The notes under the pieces were generated by a model. The model was not told the origin of the DNA, searched no databases, and worked only from the letters and a program-made list of their open reading frames with translations. Made by a program: the position numbers and the translations under genes. A stretch of 49,739 bases of DNA, from positions 1 to 49,739 of IMG/VR virus record IMGVR_UViG_3300038424_000111, one strand, 5' to 3'. This stretch comes from a virus. Of this stretch, positions 24,572 to 32,751 are shown one piece after another; positions within the stretch are counted from its first letter, which is position 1, and each line of letters starts with the position of its first letter.

Positions 24572-25405
24572 TTAAACCAGCAAGGGCAGGAAGTTGTAGA
24601 GGTTAAACCGGAAATCGACATATTCTCTTCCGGCTTCCTCAAGATTGAGGCGCACTATATCTGCCGCTACTCCTGTGGTGCCCGATGTCCCTGCCGTGGC
24701 GCCGTCAACCCACATTCCCTGAGCATCCGGCACAAGGCAGCAGGTTCCGAAGGACTTGATGTTCGCATGGACAAACGTATCGCCAATCGTTACTGCATAC
24801 GGAAAAGGCGATGTAAAGGTTAGGGCGGTCGTGCTTCCCGCTTCCGTTACGCGGTAGATGCCCCGGTTAAGTCCCGAACGGCAGTAGGCGGTTGTAAGAT
24901 CGGCTATGCTGGTAAAGCCGATGGTGGCCGCAGTGGTATACCCCATGCCCGTTGAACCGTTTGTCGTAAGAGAGGAAACTGTTGCTACGGTTGGGGCGGT
25001 CCCTACTGTCGTGAAGTAAATATTCGACCGTAACACCGTCCACGGGAAAATCCGCTCCACATAGACATAAGCCTGCTGGTCCATCCCCCAGCCGCCTTCA
25101 ATACCCACCATCTCACGAGTGAAATTGGCGTTTGAAGTGATAACTGAGGTGATGTACTGGGCGTTGTAAGTGGAGGAATATTGTTCGTATCGGTTGCTGG
25201 TCCCGATCACAAGGCCCCACGGTATAGCGGTCGCAGGCCATGTGGTCTTGCCGGTGGTGTTCCAAGCGCCGGACCCGTAAGTATACGGGATAACACCATC
25301 CGTACTCATTGTGACAAGTGAGCCTTCATAGATGGTGATGCCGGAACTTGTGCAAACAGGGACCCAGCATCTCTGCGCTGGTTCGCCTTGGTTTAAAATC
25401 TGCAT
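24572..25405 (-). CDS. Capsid decoration or head protein
   Basis: 277 aa. Beta-rich, Thr/Ser/Gly-rich, with aromatic strand patterns (VYVERIFPWTVLRSNIYF, ALTFTSPFPYAVTIGDTF). It has the typical position immediately upstream of the major capsid gene, with AAGGAG before the ATG. No catalytic motif. Decoration is the best guess from order and composition; a second head component is the alternative. Confidence 0.55.
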   Translation of the reverse strand: MQILNQGEPAQRCWVPVCTSSGITIYEGSLVTMSTDGVIPYTYGSGAWNTTGKTTWPATAIPWGLVIGTSNRYEQYSSTYNAQYITSVITSNANFTREMVGIEGGWGMDQQAYVYVERIFPWTVLRSNIYFTTVGTAPTVATVSSLTTNGSTGMGYTTAATIGFTSIADLTTAYCRSGLNRGIYRVTEAGSTTALTFTSPFPYAVTIGDTFVHANIKSFGTCCLVPDAQGMWVDGATAGTSGTTGVAADIVRLNLEEAGREYVDFRFNLYNFLPLLV

Positions 25406-25417
25406 AAATGTTTCTCC

Positions 25418-25813
25418 TTAGCGGTAGTCGCCTCGGTAATTGACCGAACCGCAAAATGGACAGCCCCGGTCAACTATGGGCGAATAATTCAAAAGAATCG
25501 GTAGAGGGTTCCCTTCTCCGTCCACCCGGACCAATACGGTATGAGACTGGCCCCTTAGAATTTTGGGAACGGCAGCCTGGCCGTAGTCGATCCAGTTGTG
25601 GTCAGGAAGGGTAAACTGTGCAAATTCGCTGTCAGTTCCAGCCCGATCTTCGGGTCCGCCAAGTTGGTCTCTTTCCGAGTCGCAGATGAAGTTGCAGTTC
25701 CAGCATCGGAAGTACCGGCCTTCTTCTTCCCACCTTGCGGGTTTTAGAGGCCTAGTCCTTGCGTCATGCCGGACTATCGTTCTGCTTGGATGTCTGCGTG
25801 TAAACTCTCGCAA
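25418..25813 (-). CDS. Zinc-ribbon protein in the head block, TTG start
   Basis: 131 aa starting with TTG 25813 after GAAGGGATAAGAG. Two CxxC pairs (RCWNCNFICD near 37, CPFCGSVNYRGDYR at the end) frame a beta region with AVPKILRGQSHTVLVRVDG. A basic N-terminus (REFTRRHPSRTIVRHD) may contact DNA or scaffold. It lies four bases from the scaffold stop. Its function in head assembly is unknown. Confidence 0.6.
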   Translation of the reverse strand: MREFTRRHPSRTIVRHDARTRPLKPARWEEEGRYFRCWNCNFICDSERDQLGGPEDRAGTDSEFAQFTLPDHNWIDYGQAAVPKILRGQSHTVLVRVDGEGNPLPILLNYSPIVDRGCPFCGSVNYRGDYR

Positions 25814-25816
25814 CTC

Positions 25817-26653
25817 TTATCCCTTCATGACATCTTCAAGGGCCTTGCCCGAATACCCCCATGCCGCCGCCGCCCGTTTCGCAAAAGCATCGAGTTCAAC
25901 ACTCTTGTCGGGCTTTTTGGCGGTAGATGAAGACGGTGCGCCCAAGGGATTCTCGGGAGTCCCGCCCTTTAGAGGATTTTCAGGGGTCTTGCCTTTTGAG
26001 ATGCGCTGTTCGAGGATGTAAGCCTTGGCTCGGAAAAAATTGGTCGTGGCGTCTGCCGAAGCACTGTTGGAATACTTCTTGTTGAAAGGCTGTCCGCCTT
26101 CGGTTGTGAGTTTTTTAATCTCGGCAACCATCGCCGGGTCGGATTCGCCTTTCCCTATTTCCTCGATCACGTTCACATATTCGTGGGCAAAGGCCATAGC
26201 TTGACTTTGCGCCTGTGTCTGCCTCTGCTGTTCGCGCTTTTCGAGGAAGGACAGAAACTCCTTGGTTTCGGTCGGAATGTATTCCGGCTCATCGGTCTGG
26301 ACTTGACTTTGTTGCTGTTGCTGCGCGGCCTGGGCAAAGTGGGTAATGATGTCTGTCACCTGCTTTAATTGAGCATTTGACTGCTGGAGCAAGCCCCTCA
26401 TTTCTTCGAGTTGCTTTTCCTGTGCAGCGACTTTCATTCCCAGCTTGGTGCGTGTCGCGTTATCCGTAGGTTCCTCTGCGGGTTCCTGCTCGGTTTCCTT
26501 CGGCTTTTCAGCATCGAGTTCTCCGGCCGGTTTCTCCACGAGGGTTTCTTGGGTTTCTGCCTGTTTGGTCTCCTCCGCCGCACGATGAAGGTCTTCAACC
26601 GTTACGTTGATCTCTCCACCACCAGCTTCAGCCGACACGTTTTCGCCTGCCAT
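25817..26653 (-). CDS. Scaffolding protein-like
   Basis: 278 aa, strongly acidic. A disordered Glu/Thr-rich N-terminus (EETKQAETQETLVEKPAGEL) leads to a long glutamine-rich coiled coil (about 85-160; MRGLLQQSNAQLKQV, QQQQQSQVQ), helices, a Pro linker with NPLKGGTPENPLG, and a basic-hydrophobic C-terminal helix AFAKRAAAAWGYSGKALEDV that would bind coat. Composition, length and position before the coat gene are typical for scaffold. Ribosome site AAAGGAT. It follows an intrinsic terminator. Confidence 0.7.
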   Translation of the reverse strand: MAGENVSAEAGGGEINVTVEDLHRAAEETKQAETQETLVEKPAGELDAEKPKETEQEPAEEPTDNATRTKLGMKVAAQEKQLEEMRGLLQQSNAQLKQVTDIITHFAQAAQQQQQSQVQTDEPEYIPTETKEFLSFLEKREQQRQTQAQSQAMAFAHEYVNVIEEIGKGESDPAMVAEIKKLTTEGGQPFNKKYSNSASADATTNFFRAKAYILEQRISKGKTPENPLKGGTPENPLGAPSSSTAKKPDKSVELDAFAKRAAAAWGYSGKALEDVMKG

Positions 26654-26681
26654 GTTTAATCCTTTATGTTGAGAGTGAATA

Positions 26682-26722
26682 AAAAAAGCCCTCAGACCCG
26701 GTTTCCCAGGTAAGAGGGCTTC
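26682..26722 (-). terminator. Intrinsic terminator upstream of the scaffold gene
   Basis: On the minus strand AAGCCCTC (26722-26715) and GAGGGCTT (26694-26687) form an 8-bp stem with a 20-nt loop, followed by TTTTTTT. It lies between the HhH gene and the scaffold start. Leftward late transcripts would stop here unless antiterminated, so it may set head-protein levels or separate two late units. Confidence 0.8.
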
Positions 26723-26843
26723 TGTTGTTCAGATTGTCCCTGAAACTATTTAGTTAGAGGGCTATGAATGAATTTTTATGCTCTTTCTTCTTTTATCTGG
26801 TTCAAATCAGCTTCGGTGATCTGCCGCTCAACAATCCATCTCT

Positions 26844-27227
26844 CTATTCAGTCGGTTTTGCAAACCTTAAAGAAACTCCATCGCTTGATATTCTAACATC
26901 GATTCTGTCTGCCCTATAACCACCCACAGTTGTTAAAACATCAGAATCACTTACCCCTGACTCCTCTATCCGTTTTTTAAACTCTCCCCAAGTGGTGATG
27001 TGTGGTTTATATCCAGCATCGGACAGCATCTTGTTTATTTCGTTGTAAGCCTTCCTCCCAACTCCCTTAATTTTAAAAAGTCTATAACTGTGGTTAGCAC
27101 AATCTTCACAAAGATCTTGTGCCGAACCCATTCTGTTGTGATAGTGTTTATCCCACAGAAATATTGCACCGATAGCATTTGTACCCAGCGGTGCTTTGTC
27201 AATTATCTCTTTTAATTTCTCATCCAC
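26844..27227 (-). CDS. Helix-hairpin-helix (RpoA-CTD-like) protein, GTG start
   Basis: 127 aa from GTG 27227 (AAAGGAGGCTGAA site). A helix-hairpin-helix sits at about 50-70 (FKIKGVGRKAYNEINKML), the arrangement found in the alpha C-terminal domain of RNA polymerase and DNA-repair HhH proteins. CEDCANHSYR precedes it. The C-terminus is a beta unit (RIDVRISSDGVSLRF). It could bind DNA or act on transcription of the late genes. It is translationally coupled to the small gene before it. Confidence 0.55.
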   Translation of the reverse strand: MDEKLKEIIDKAPLGTNAIGAIFLWDKHYHNRMGSAQDLCEDCANHSYRLFKIKGVGRKAYNEINKMLSDAGYKPHITTWGEFKKRIEESGVSDSDVLTTVGGYRADRIDVRISSDGVSLRFAKPTE

Positions 27228-27228
27228 T

Positions 27229-27402
27229 TCAGCCTCCTTTATTTTGGTTGGCTTCCGGCATACGAATGCTTCTGTTCACGTTTATGTTCGGCACACTGCC
27301 TGCATTAAAATTCAACTGGATCGAACCATAGTATTTTTTATCCGTCCATTCGTCAATAAGGCGAATCACAGCTTCTTTAAGATTTTCATTGCTGCATTGC
27401 AT
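27229..27402 (-). CDS. 57-residue hypothetical protein
   Basis: ATG 27402 lies inside the end of the preceding gene, and TGA 27229-27231 sits just before the next start. The translation is clean: MQCSNENLKEAVIRLIDEWT, then YYGSIQLNFNAGSVPNIN and a basic tail. A gap-free junction on both sides and protein-like composition support it. Function unknown. Confidence 0.6.
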   Translation of the reverse strand: MQCSNENLKEAVIRLIDEWTDKKYYGSIQLNFNAGSVPNINVNRSIRMPEANQNKGG

Positions 27403-27691
27403 TTTCAATACCCATTTTTAACTGATAGTGCATTGCAATCTTTTTAGCCGCCTCGGTCAACTTGTGGTCGATTATTGCGAATGTGAGCTTTTCCTCATCC
27501 GTTGCCACTCGGTTTACAATCCTTCCAAAAAGAGTCCGCCAGTCCTGCACCCAATCGGACAGGAGTTCTTTACCGACAGGAGTGCTTACAGCCTCAACAA
27601 ACCCCTGCCCCCGGCCGAGTTCTGAAAGCATGGTTGCAGCTTTTTTCTTCCCGAACTTTAAAACGAATTCTTTTAGGTTGAACTCATCCAT
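27386..27691 (-). CDS. Small helical hypothetical protein
   Basis: 101 aa, all helix: FNLKEFVLKFGKKKAATML, KELLSDWVQDWRTLFGRIV, EEKLTFAIIDHKLTEAAKKI. The start overlaps the portal stop as TAATG. Small helical proteins next to the portal are common in short-tailed phages, with no known role. Composition and coupling make it a confident gene with an uncertain function. Confidence 0.65.
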   Translation of the reverse strand: MDEFNLKEFVLKFGKKKAATMLSELGRGQGFVEAVSTPVGKELLSDWVQDWRTLFGRIVNRVATDEEKLTFAIIDHKLTEAAKKIAMHYQLKMGIENAMQQ

Positions 27692-29673
27692 TAGTAATAT
27701 CCCCCTCCAGCCGCCTGTCTTGTCTCAGACTGCATTGCCCCCTGCGGTATGCCCATTTGGTTGCTTGGCGCACCGCCTCCCTGCGGTACTGCCTGCGCTC
27801 CACCGCCGCCTTGTCCCTGTCCGCCTTGCTGAATAGGCGGGATAGCCGGGTTTAAGAGTTTTCCTGCGTACCGTTCAACGTCTTTGCCCATTAGTTCGGC
27901 GGTATCGAGCAAAATATCGCTCAGAAACATGATAAATCCGGGCTGGTTGGCAAACATCTGCATGTAAGGCTGGAGCATTTGCATGAAGGTCGTGTTGCTC
28001 CTTAGCTTCATTTGCTTGCTCTGCTCCGACTCAATAGCCTGAGTTACGGGCAGGTAGAAATAATCAAGGTCGGGTCTGAACTTATAAACCTTCTCGCGCA
28101 TAAGGACAAAACCCGTCTGAGGTTCGGCAAATCTCCAGGTCATCTGCTGAATCATCCAGTAAAGGTCGGCATCCCAGGTATTTGTCCAGGTAAGCGCCTT
28201 AAAGTGCTGCCGGTTGTCGGTCTTCTGTTCTGAACCTTGAACTGCTGTCGCCGTAGTCGAAGCCTGGACCGGGAGCCTGCCCATAGTAGTCGGGTAGGTC
28301 GCTGTAAGCTGCTGCATCTTATCCGTGAAAAAGGAAGCCTGCTGCATGGCCCCTTGAATATTGTCCTGGATTTTAAACTCTTGCAGGTCTTCCATGTCCG
28401 TCAAGGGGATATTATGGCCCGGCTCGACATAGAACTGGTCTGAGTTTTCTTCGTAGGCCATTTTCTTGACCTTAAAGAGCGGAATGGTGGCCAGCTTTGT
28501 CCGGTCGTTACTCATGTTGATTGTATCGTCCAGCCCGATTTGCAAATCATGAGCGTGTTTCGCGTCGCCAAATCCGCCGTCTTCTGTCGGGTGGAGGTAG
28601 CAAATCCCGCGCAGAAGGGGCCTATAGGGTTGATTTAAACAGTCGATGTAAGGCGTAGGGTGATAGGCGATAAGGGTCATTTTGCCGTCTGCAAGGGCGT
28701 ATTCCTGGATTAATTCGGCAAGCTCGGCCTTATCCTTCATCTTGCCTTCATCGTCAAAACCCGGTTCGACTTCAATCGGAAGGCCCGTTTCTGGATTTCT
28801 TTTTTTTACAATCACCCAGCTCGGCCCGTATCTTTTCAGAATATCGAACATGTGCAGGACCGGCTTTTCCATCGGGGCATCGTTTCTGTACTTATTGTAT
28901 GTGTCCTGGTTGGTTTCGGTCTGCATTGGAGGCTTTACTTCCTCCAGGATATCGAGATTAAAATAACCGGCCTGGTCCTTTTCCCTCTTCAATCGTTCAA
29001 GGCTTTTCTCACACCGGATGATGACAAAGGGTTTATGCTGAAGCGAATAGGTATAGCTGTCGTCATAGAAGACGTTCCGGTTGTCCAGAATATCGATTTC
29101 GAACTGGTCTTTATCTACGGTCTTTTGAGTTACAGGTTGGGTTTTCAGCGCCGGGAGTTGCTTTTCCCTGTCGGTAACCGGATCTCCGTGTATGTCCACA
29201 TCGGATTCCACAAGTTCGTGAGCAACGACGATTTCACGCTGTTGCTTATTCCATCGGCATTCGGCGTGGACAAGGCCGGAAAGCCGAGCCAATGACCCGG
29301 CCCTGATTCGCTTCTGGTAGTAGAACAGGTCGCGCCTGTTGAGTGTCTTGTTAATGAGCGTCTTAGCGGCTTCTGCACAGGCCTTGGCTTCATCACTTGC
29401 GTCCTCCAAATAGACTTCGGCAAAGTCCCTTGTCCCAAAGGTCATTGCGGCGTCGAGGGAAGCCTGAGTGAGTTCCTGACTCACGTATTCTGGGATTTTA
29501 ATGTCTGAAAGCCACTGGTATTCCTTCTCCGTGCGCTTCTGGTCAAGAAGGTCCACATAGTTTTCGAAGTCGTCAAAGTCCTGCTGACGGTTGGCCTTAG
29601 ACTGGTCATACTCGCCCTGGACATCTAGGCAAAGCCTGGTTTCGATTTTTTCTTTAAATTTTCTAGGCATCAT
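27691..29673 (-). CDS. Portal protein
   Basis: 660 aa (ATG at 29673 or 29670; GAGGCCG site). The family pattern of large podovirus portals is visible: an N-terminal wing helix (DFENYVDLLDQKRTEKEYQW, IPEYVSQELTQASLDAAM), central LMYHP-type strands (MTLIAYHPTPYIDCLNQ, GICYLHPTEDGGFGDAKHAH, a helical QIGLDDTINMSNDR stem region), and a Gln/Gly-rich disordered tail ending GGYY. It forms the dodecameric DNA channel. It follows terminase in the same operon. Confidence 0.8.
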   Translation of the reverse strand: MMPRKFKEKIETRLCLDVQGEYDQSKANRQQDFDDFENYVDLLDQKRTEKEYQWLSDIKIPEYVSQELTQASLDAAMTFGTRDFAEVYLEDASDEAKACAEAAKTLINKTLNRRDLFYYQKRIRAGSLARLSGLVHAECRWNKQQREIVVAHELVESDVDIHGDPVTDREKQLPALKTQPVTQKTVDKDQFEIDILDNRNVFYDDSYTYSLQHKPFVIIRCEKSLERLKREKDQAGYFNLDILEEVKPPMQTETNQDTYNKYRNDAPMEKPVLHMFDILKRYGPSWVIVKKRNPETGLPIEVEPGFDDEGKMKDKAELAELIQEYALADGKMTLIAYHPTPYIDCLNQPYRPLLRGICYLHPTEDGGFGDAKHAHDLQIGLDDTINMSNDRTKLATIPLFKVKKMAYEENSDQFYVEPGHNIPLTDMEDLQEFKIQDNIQGAMQQASFFTDKMQQLTATYPTTMGRLPVQASTTATAVQGSEQKTDNRQHFKALTWTNTWDADLYWMIQQMTWRFAEPQTGFVLMREKVYKFRPDLDYFYLPVTQAIESEQSKQMKLRSNTTFMQMLQPYMQMFANQPGFIMFLSDILLDTAELMGKDVERYAGKLLNPAIPPIQQGGQGQGGGGAQAVPQGGGAPSNQMGIPQGAMQSETRQAAGGGYY

Positions 29674-29956
29674 CGGCCTCTATATTTTTGGGAATAAATC
29701 CCAAACCCAGACTGTCTTCACAACGATCATCACAAAATATTATGTGGCTCTTGCAACTTTCATCGGCTAAAAGAGTAATGTCACCGTTATAATCAGCAAT
29801 CACCCTAATATTGCCTTTCCCAACATGCAAACGGGCAAATCCAGTAAAATGACCCTCTTTGATTTTGCCAGCTTCCACTTCCGCAATAGCCGCCGGGTAA
29901 AATTCAAAAAGAACTCTGACTTCATCTTCGCCCGTTTCAAAGTTTTTCTGCCGCAT
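29663..29956 (-). CDS. Hypothetical protein before the portal
   Basis: 97 aa from ATG 29956, which shares a base with the preceding TAA and has CAGGGGGTT before it; an upstream GTG frame is less likely. Beta-rich: EVRVLFEFYPAAIAEVEAG, FTGFARLHVGKGNIRVIADY, then CKSHIIFCDDRCEDSLGLG with three cysteines. It overlaps the portal start. Function unknown. Confidence 0.6.
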   Translation of the reverse strand: MRQKNFETGEDEVRVLFEFYPAAIAEVEAGKIKEGHFTGFARLHVGKGNIRVIADYNGDITLLADESCKSHIIFCDDRCEDSLGLGFIPKNIEADDA

Positions 29957-30129
29957 TAGAACCCCCTGACGCCTGCCGTCCACTTCCACATCGGGGCGGG
30001 CATGAGTCTTCGCATCTTAGCCCTCTTGCATCTCGGGCAAAGCGGCTCTTCTTTTGAATCATTGTTCACAAAGGCTTCTTCGGTAAGGCCGCAGTTATCG
30101 CAATGAAAATCAAAAATCCTATAGCCCAT
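29956..30129 (-). CDS. 57-residue FmdB-like zinc-ribbon protein
   Basis: ATG at 30129 (or ATG 30132 just before it), with GCGAGGGG directly upstream, inside the terminase stop. The N-terminus MGYRIFDFHCDNCG and later PLCPRCKRAKM are the two CxxC knuckles of a small regulatory-type zinc ribbon. It ends on the TAA that overlaps the next ATG. It is easy to miss in automated annotation. Confidence 0.65.
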   Translation of the reverse strand: MGYRIFDFHCDNCGLTEEAFVNNDSKEEPLCPRCKRAKMRRLMPAPMWKWTAGVRGF

Positions 30130-31961
30130 CATCCCCTCGCTGATTTCATATATTGTTCCCCCATTCGCCTTTCCCGGTAGTCGATCTGCTTATTGAACCG
30201 GAAATATGGGTGCTTGTGAAGACACTCAAACACCATCGGCAAATGACTATACTTCTGCTGAGGCGTGTTCTTGTCGTCTTTCGTGGTTACTGCCGCCTGG
30301 TCTATCCATTGCTCCCAGGACCACTTTGCAAAGGATTCAGCCGCCTCATACGCTCCATCCCTGAATATCCAAAGAGTAGGCAAGTTTACTTCCCGGCCAT
30401 TCTCAATCGTCTTATTATTGAAGGGTTTCCCGACTCTCCGGGAGTTCTTGAGCCTGACTTTGATCTGGTCGCGCCCGTATTCGCCCTTTGTGTCCCAGGT
30501 CTGCCAGTAGCCGCCCGTTCCTATGCCATCCCGCTTGAGTTCACCAGTCACGCGGTTTATTTCATCAAGATCAGTCGCACCATCCCTTTCGTTAGCCTTA
30601 GATAAAGGATCAACCAAGTGCAACCTGAACTCATAGTCCATGCAGGCGTGCGCGAATTGCTCCATTATTTGAAAGGTAGTAAACTTGTCAGGCGGTATCC
30701 CCTTTGCGTACCAGATGAACAATTCGTCAGTGGGGGACAGCGTACAGGCTCCGCATGCCCAGGGCGTTCGAGGATGGTAGTCAATTCCTCTAAAGTGAGT
30801 CCAATACAACGGAACTCGACCCCCTGAAAAATATTTTTCTTTGTCGATTGCATGAATTTTCCAATCAAAATCTTTGAGAATCCTACCTGTGGCTTGTCTG
30901 TGGATTCCATAACGCCTCGTTGCCACCGTGTCTTCATCGGCATAGTTAAGGGTGCGCTCTATGGCTTCGGGGCTAAGAGTCGGGTTATCGTCTGTTGCCG
31001 CCTGGAAAACAGCTTTGTAGCTTCTCCTGGACGAAAACTTTTCAACTCTTTTAGCTTTGTCCTCTTCACCGGAGCGTCCGTAAAAATCGCAAATCGCCTT
31101 AGTGCGAACGTAAATTTCAGCCTGTTCGAACACCTCGTCAAACGTCCACGAATTTCTAATGGCGGGAGTGAGGCCGAGTTGAAAATCCCCGTTTTCAGCC
31201 ATTAGCCGGGGCATCTGCTCTTCGTAAAAGGGAAAAGGAGGCTCCTCATCGCACATAACGCAAAGACGCTGAGTGCCTGCCGTGCTCTGCATGACCTGAG
31301 AATAGCTTACGAACTCGAAAATAATGTCGTGGCCCGGGTACTGGATAGCGTCTTCACCCGTTCCAAAGACTGAGCCACCGTTTAGATCGGCAATTTTAAG
31401 GCTTGAATTGCGCTGAGATATGTCTTTTTTGATAAGAAACGGGGGAAGCCATTTTTTTAGCTCGGGATAGGTCCGATTTTTTATTTCTGCGGATTCGACC
31501 CCGCTTCCTTCCTTTTCCATCGGCAGATTTTCACTGCAAAGCCGGTAGATAGTGGTTTTTCGCTCGTGAATCTTGAGCTTTGCACCGCAGGAGCAGGTCA
31601 AATTCTGCGGGAACATGACTTTTTGAGGCGATGTTTTCTTGTCTTCAGACATTCTGAAGCATTCGCCGTTTTTAAGGAAGAAGAAATGAAGTCCAGGCCA
31701 AGGGGCAGGCCGTCCGTAGGTGTGCCCGTTCTCGCACTCAAAGTAGAGAAAGTTTTTTTCAGGTACAGGATGAGCGCCAATCGCTCTCATTACCTTTTCA
31801 TGGCACAGAAGGCCGGTCTTCCCGACCTGGTTCCCGGTAAAAAGAGCAATCTGGTTGTAATACGGCGGCAGTCCATAGAACTGCTTAAAGAGCCATGTGG
31901 GTTTGTAGCTCAAAAAGGATGCAAAATCGTTTAGTTTTTCGACTTCGCTTACTTCAGCCAT
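30129..31961 (-). CDS. terL: Terminase large subunit
   Basis: 610 aa from ATG 31961 (TAATG overlap with the upstream gene); the longer frame to 32048 lacks support. Walker A GNQVGKT at 43-49, Walker B LCVMCDEE at 233-240. Between them lies a cysteine insertion (ECENGH near 77 and CSCGAK near 123-128), as if a zinc ribbon were built into the ATPase. The C-terminal nuclease region has GIDYHPRTPWACGACTL and HLVDPLSKANERDGATDLDE. It drives ATP-powered packaging and cuts concatemers. The matching small subunit could be the gene at 42393. Confidence 0.9.
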   Translation of the reverse strand: MAEVSEVEKLNDFASFLSYKPTWLFKQFYGLPPYYNQIALFTGNQVGKTGLLCHEKVMRAIGAHPVPEKNFLYFECENGHTYGRPAPWPGLHFFFLKNGECFRMSEDKKTSPQKVMFPQNLTCSCGAKLKIHERKTTIYRLCSENLPMEKEGSGVESAEIKNRTYPELKKWLPPFLIKKDISQRNSSLKIADLNGGSVFGTGEDAIQYPGHDIIFEFVSYSQVMQSTAGTQRLCVMCDEEPPFPFYEEQMPRLMAENGDFQLGLTPAIRNSWTFDEVFEQAEIYVRTKAICDFYGRSGEEDKAKRVEKFSSRRSYKAVFQAATDDNPTLSPEAIERTLNYADEDTVATRRYGIHRQATGRILKDFDWKIHAIDKEKYFSGGRVPLYWTHFRGIDYHPRTPWACGACTLSPTDELFIWYAKGIPPDKFTTFQIMEQFAHACMDYEFRLHLVDPLSKANERDGATDLDEINRVTGELKRDGIGTGGYWQTWDTKGEYGRDQIKVRLKNSRRVGKPFNNKTIENGREVNLPTLWIFRDGAYEAAESFAKWSWEQWIDQAAVTTKDDKNTPQQKYSHLPMVFECLHKHPYFRFNKQIDYRERRMGEQYMKSARG

Positions 31962-32254
31962 TAAAGCACCGTAACGTAAAGAATGCCTGCTGTCATGGTT
32001 GGAACATAAAACCCGTCCCAGGGCATTTTGTGTTCGGGATTCGGCCAATCCTCAATTCCCGAAGAGGCATCGTTGCCTGCCGCAACCGAGGTCACTTGCC
32101 ACTGGATATTGCCACGCCCGTCTTCCACAACTAAACTTTGGCCAGCAGCAGTAGGGTGCCATGAAATTCGTCCGATATACACAGGCCCGGTATATTTGCT
32201 AGTCGTTCCCGCAGTATCAATTATCCATGTACGAGCGCTAAAGTTATTGGCCAT
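31961..32254 (-). CDS. Small virion-type protein before terminase
   Basis: 97 aa. Beta-rich, starting ANNFSARTWIIDTAGTTS, then GPVYIGRISWHPTAAGQSLVVEDGRG and a final MTAGILYVTVL. This matches short surface-exposed proteins often found beside packaging genes. The stop overlaps the terminase start. The precise function is not known. Confidence 0.6.
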   Translation of the reverse strand: MANNFSARTWIIDTAGTTSKYTGPVYIGRISWHPTAAGQSLVVEDGRGNIQWQVTSVAAGNDASSGIEDWPNPEHKMPWDGFYVPTMTAGILYVTVL

Positions 32255-32265
32255 TTTCGTTCCCC

Positions 32266-32451
32266 TTATTTATAAAAGAATGAACAAGCATCTAACCAAT
32301 TCTGTTTCCTTTTTCTTAGCAAAAACGGCGGTATGAGATACGACGGCAAGGAAGTCATAAGCCCCCAGGAGCTATAAAGATTAGCCGTCTGGTCAGCGTT
32401 TGCCGCCCCGTAAAATCCGAATCCCACAAATGCCTTTGTATTTACTGCCAT
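32266..32451 (-). CDS. Small hydrophobic protein, paralogue B
   Basis: 61 aa from ATG 32451 (GGTGGGACT site). It is a clear paralogue of its upstream neighbour: AVNTKAFVGFGFYGAANADQ against AVNYMAMLSWGMYGGATASQ, then TANLYSSWGLMTSL against RANLFASWGLMQSL. The C-terminus differs: basic RKRKQNWLD and FFYK. Probably a tail- or head-attached small protein. Confidence 0.65.
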   Translation of the reverse strand: MAVNTKAFVGFGFYGAANADQTANLYSSWGLMTSLPSYLIPPFLLRKRKQNWLDACSFFYK

Positions 32452-32630
32452 AGTCCCACCAGTGACCGGCTTCCCGTTCGCGGCCCGAAAGTGCGCCTGA
32501 AAAAGATCGTGACAACGGCGGAAATCAAAGACTGCATCAGTCCCCAACTGGCAAAAAGGTTTGCTCGCTGCGAAGCCGTAGCACCGCCGTACATGCCCCA
32601 AGAGAGCATTGCCATATAATTAACAGCCAC
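32442..32630 (-). CDS. Small hydrophobic protein, paralogue A, GTG start
   Basis: 62 aa from GTG 32630, which aligns with the ATG of paralogue B and has GAGGGGAAC before it. The body is Gly/Met/Ala-rich and hydrophobic. It ends in FFRRTFGPRTGSRS plus a short tail; the RRxFGP(R/K)xGSR ending also closes the unrelated protein at 35298-36491. Overlap with paralogue B shows a recent tandem duplication. Confidence 0.65.
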   Translation of the reverse strand: MAVNYMAMLSWGMYGGATASQRANLFASWGLMQSLISAVVTIFFRRTFGPRTGSRSLVGLWQ

Positions 32631-32683
32631 AGTTCCCCTCATTTCTTATTTGCAAAATGTTCATGCCTGTTGTATAAAAGAAC

Positions 32684-32717
32684 GAGCCGGTGAAGTGGTT
32701 GCACACCTCAACGGCTC
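32684..32717 (+). promoter_or_regulatory. Hairpin leader of the plus-strand HNH gene
   Basis: GAGCCG (32684-32689) pairs with CGGCTC (32712-32717), with GTG/CAC extending the stem inside and a CTCAA bulge on one side. It lies 35 bp before the HNH start in a short isolated plus-strand region, so it is either the gene's own RNA leader or a recognition site. Confidence 0.4.
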
Positions 32718-32751
32718 TAACCAATCCTCTTACTAGCGGGAGTAAGTAGTC

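Noticed and set aside
26745-26840. Short minus-strand frame reading RWIVERQITEADLNQIKEERA
   Set aside because: Protein-like but has no start codon in frame; the nearby ATG is in another frame. Possibly a broken gene.
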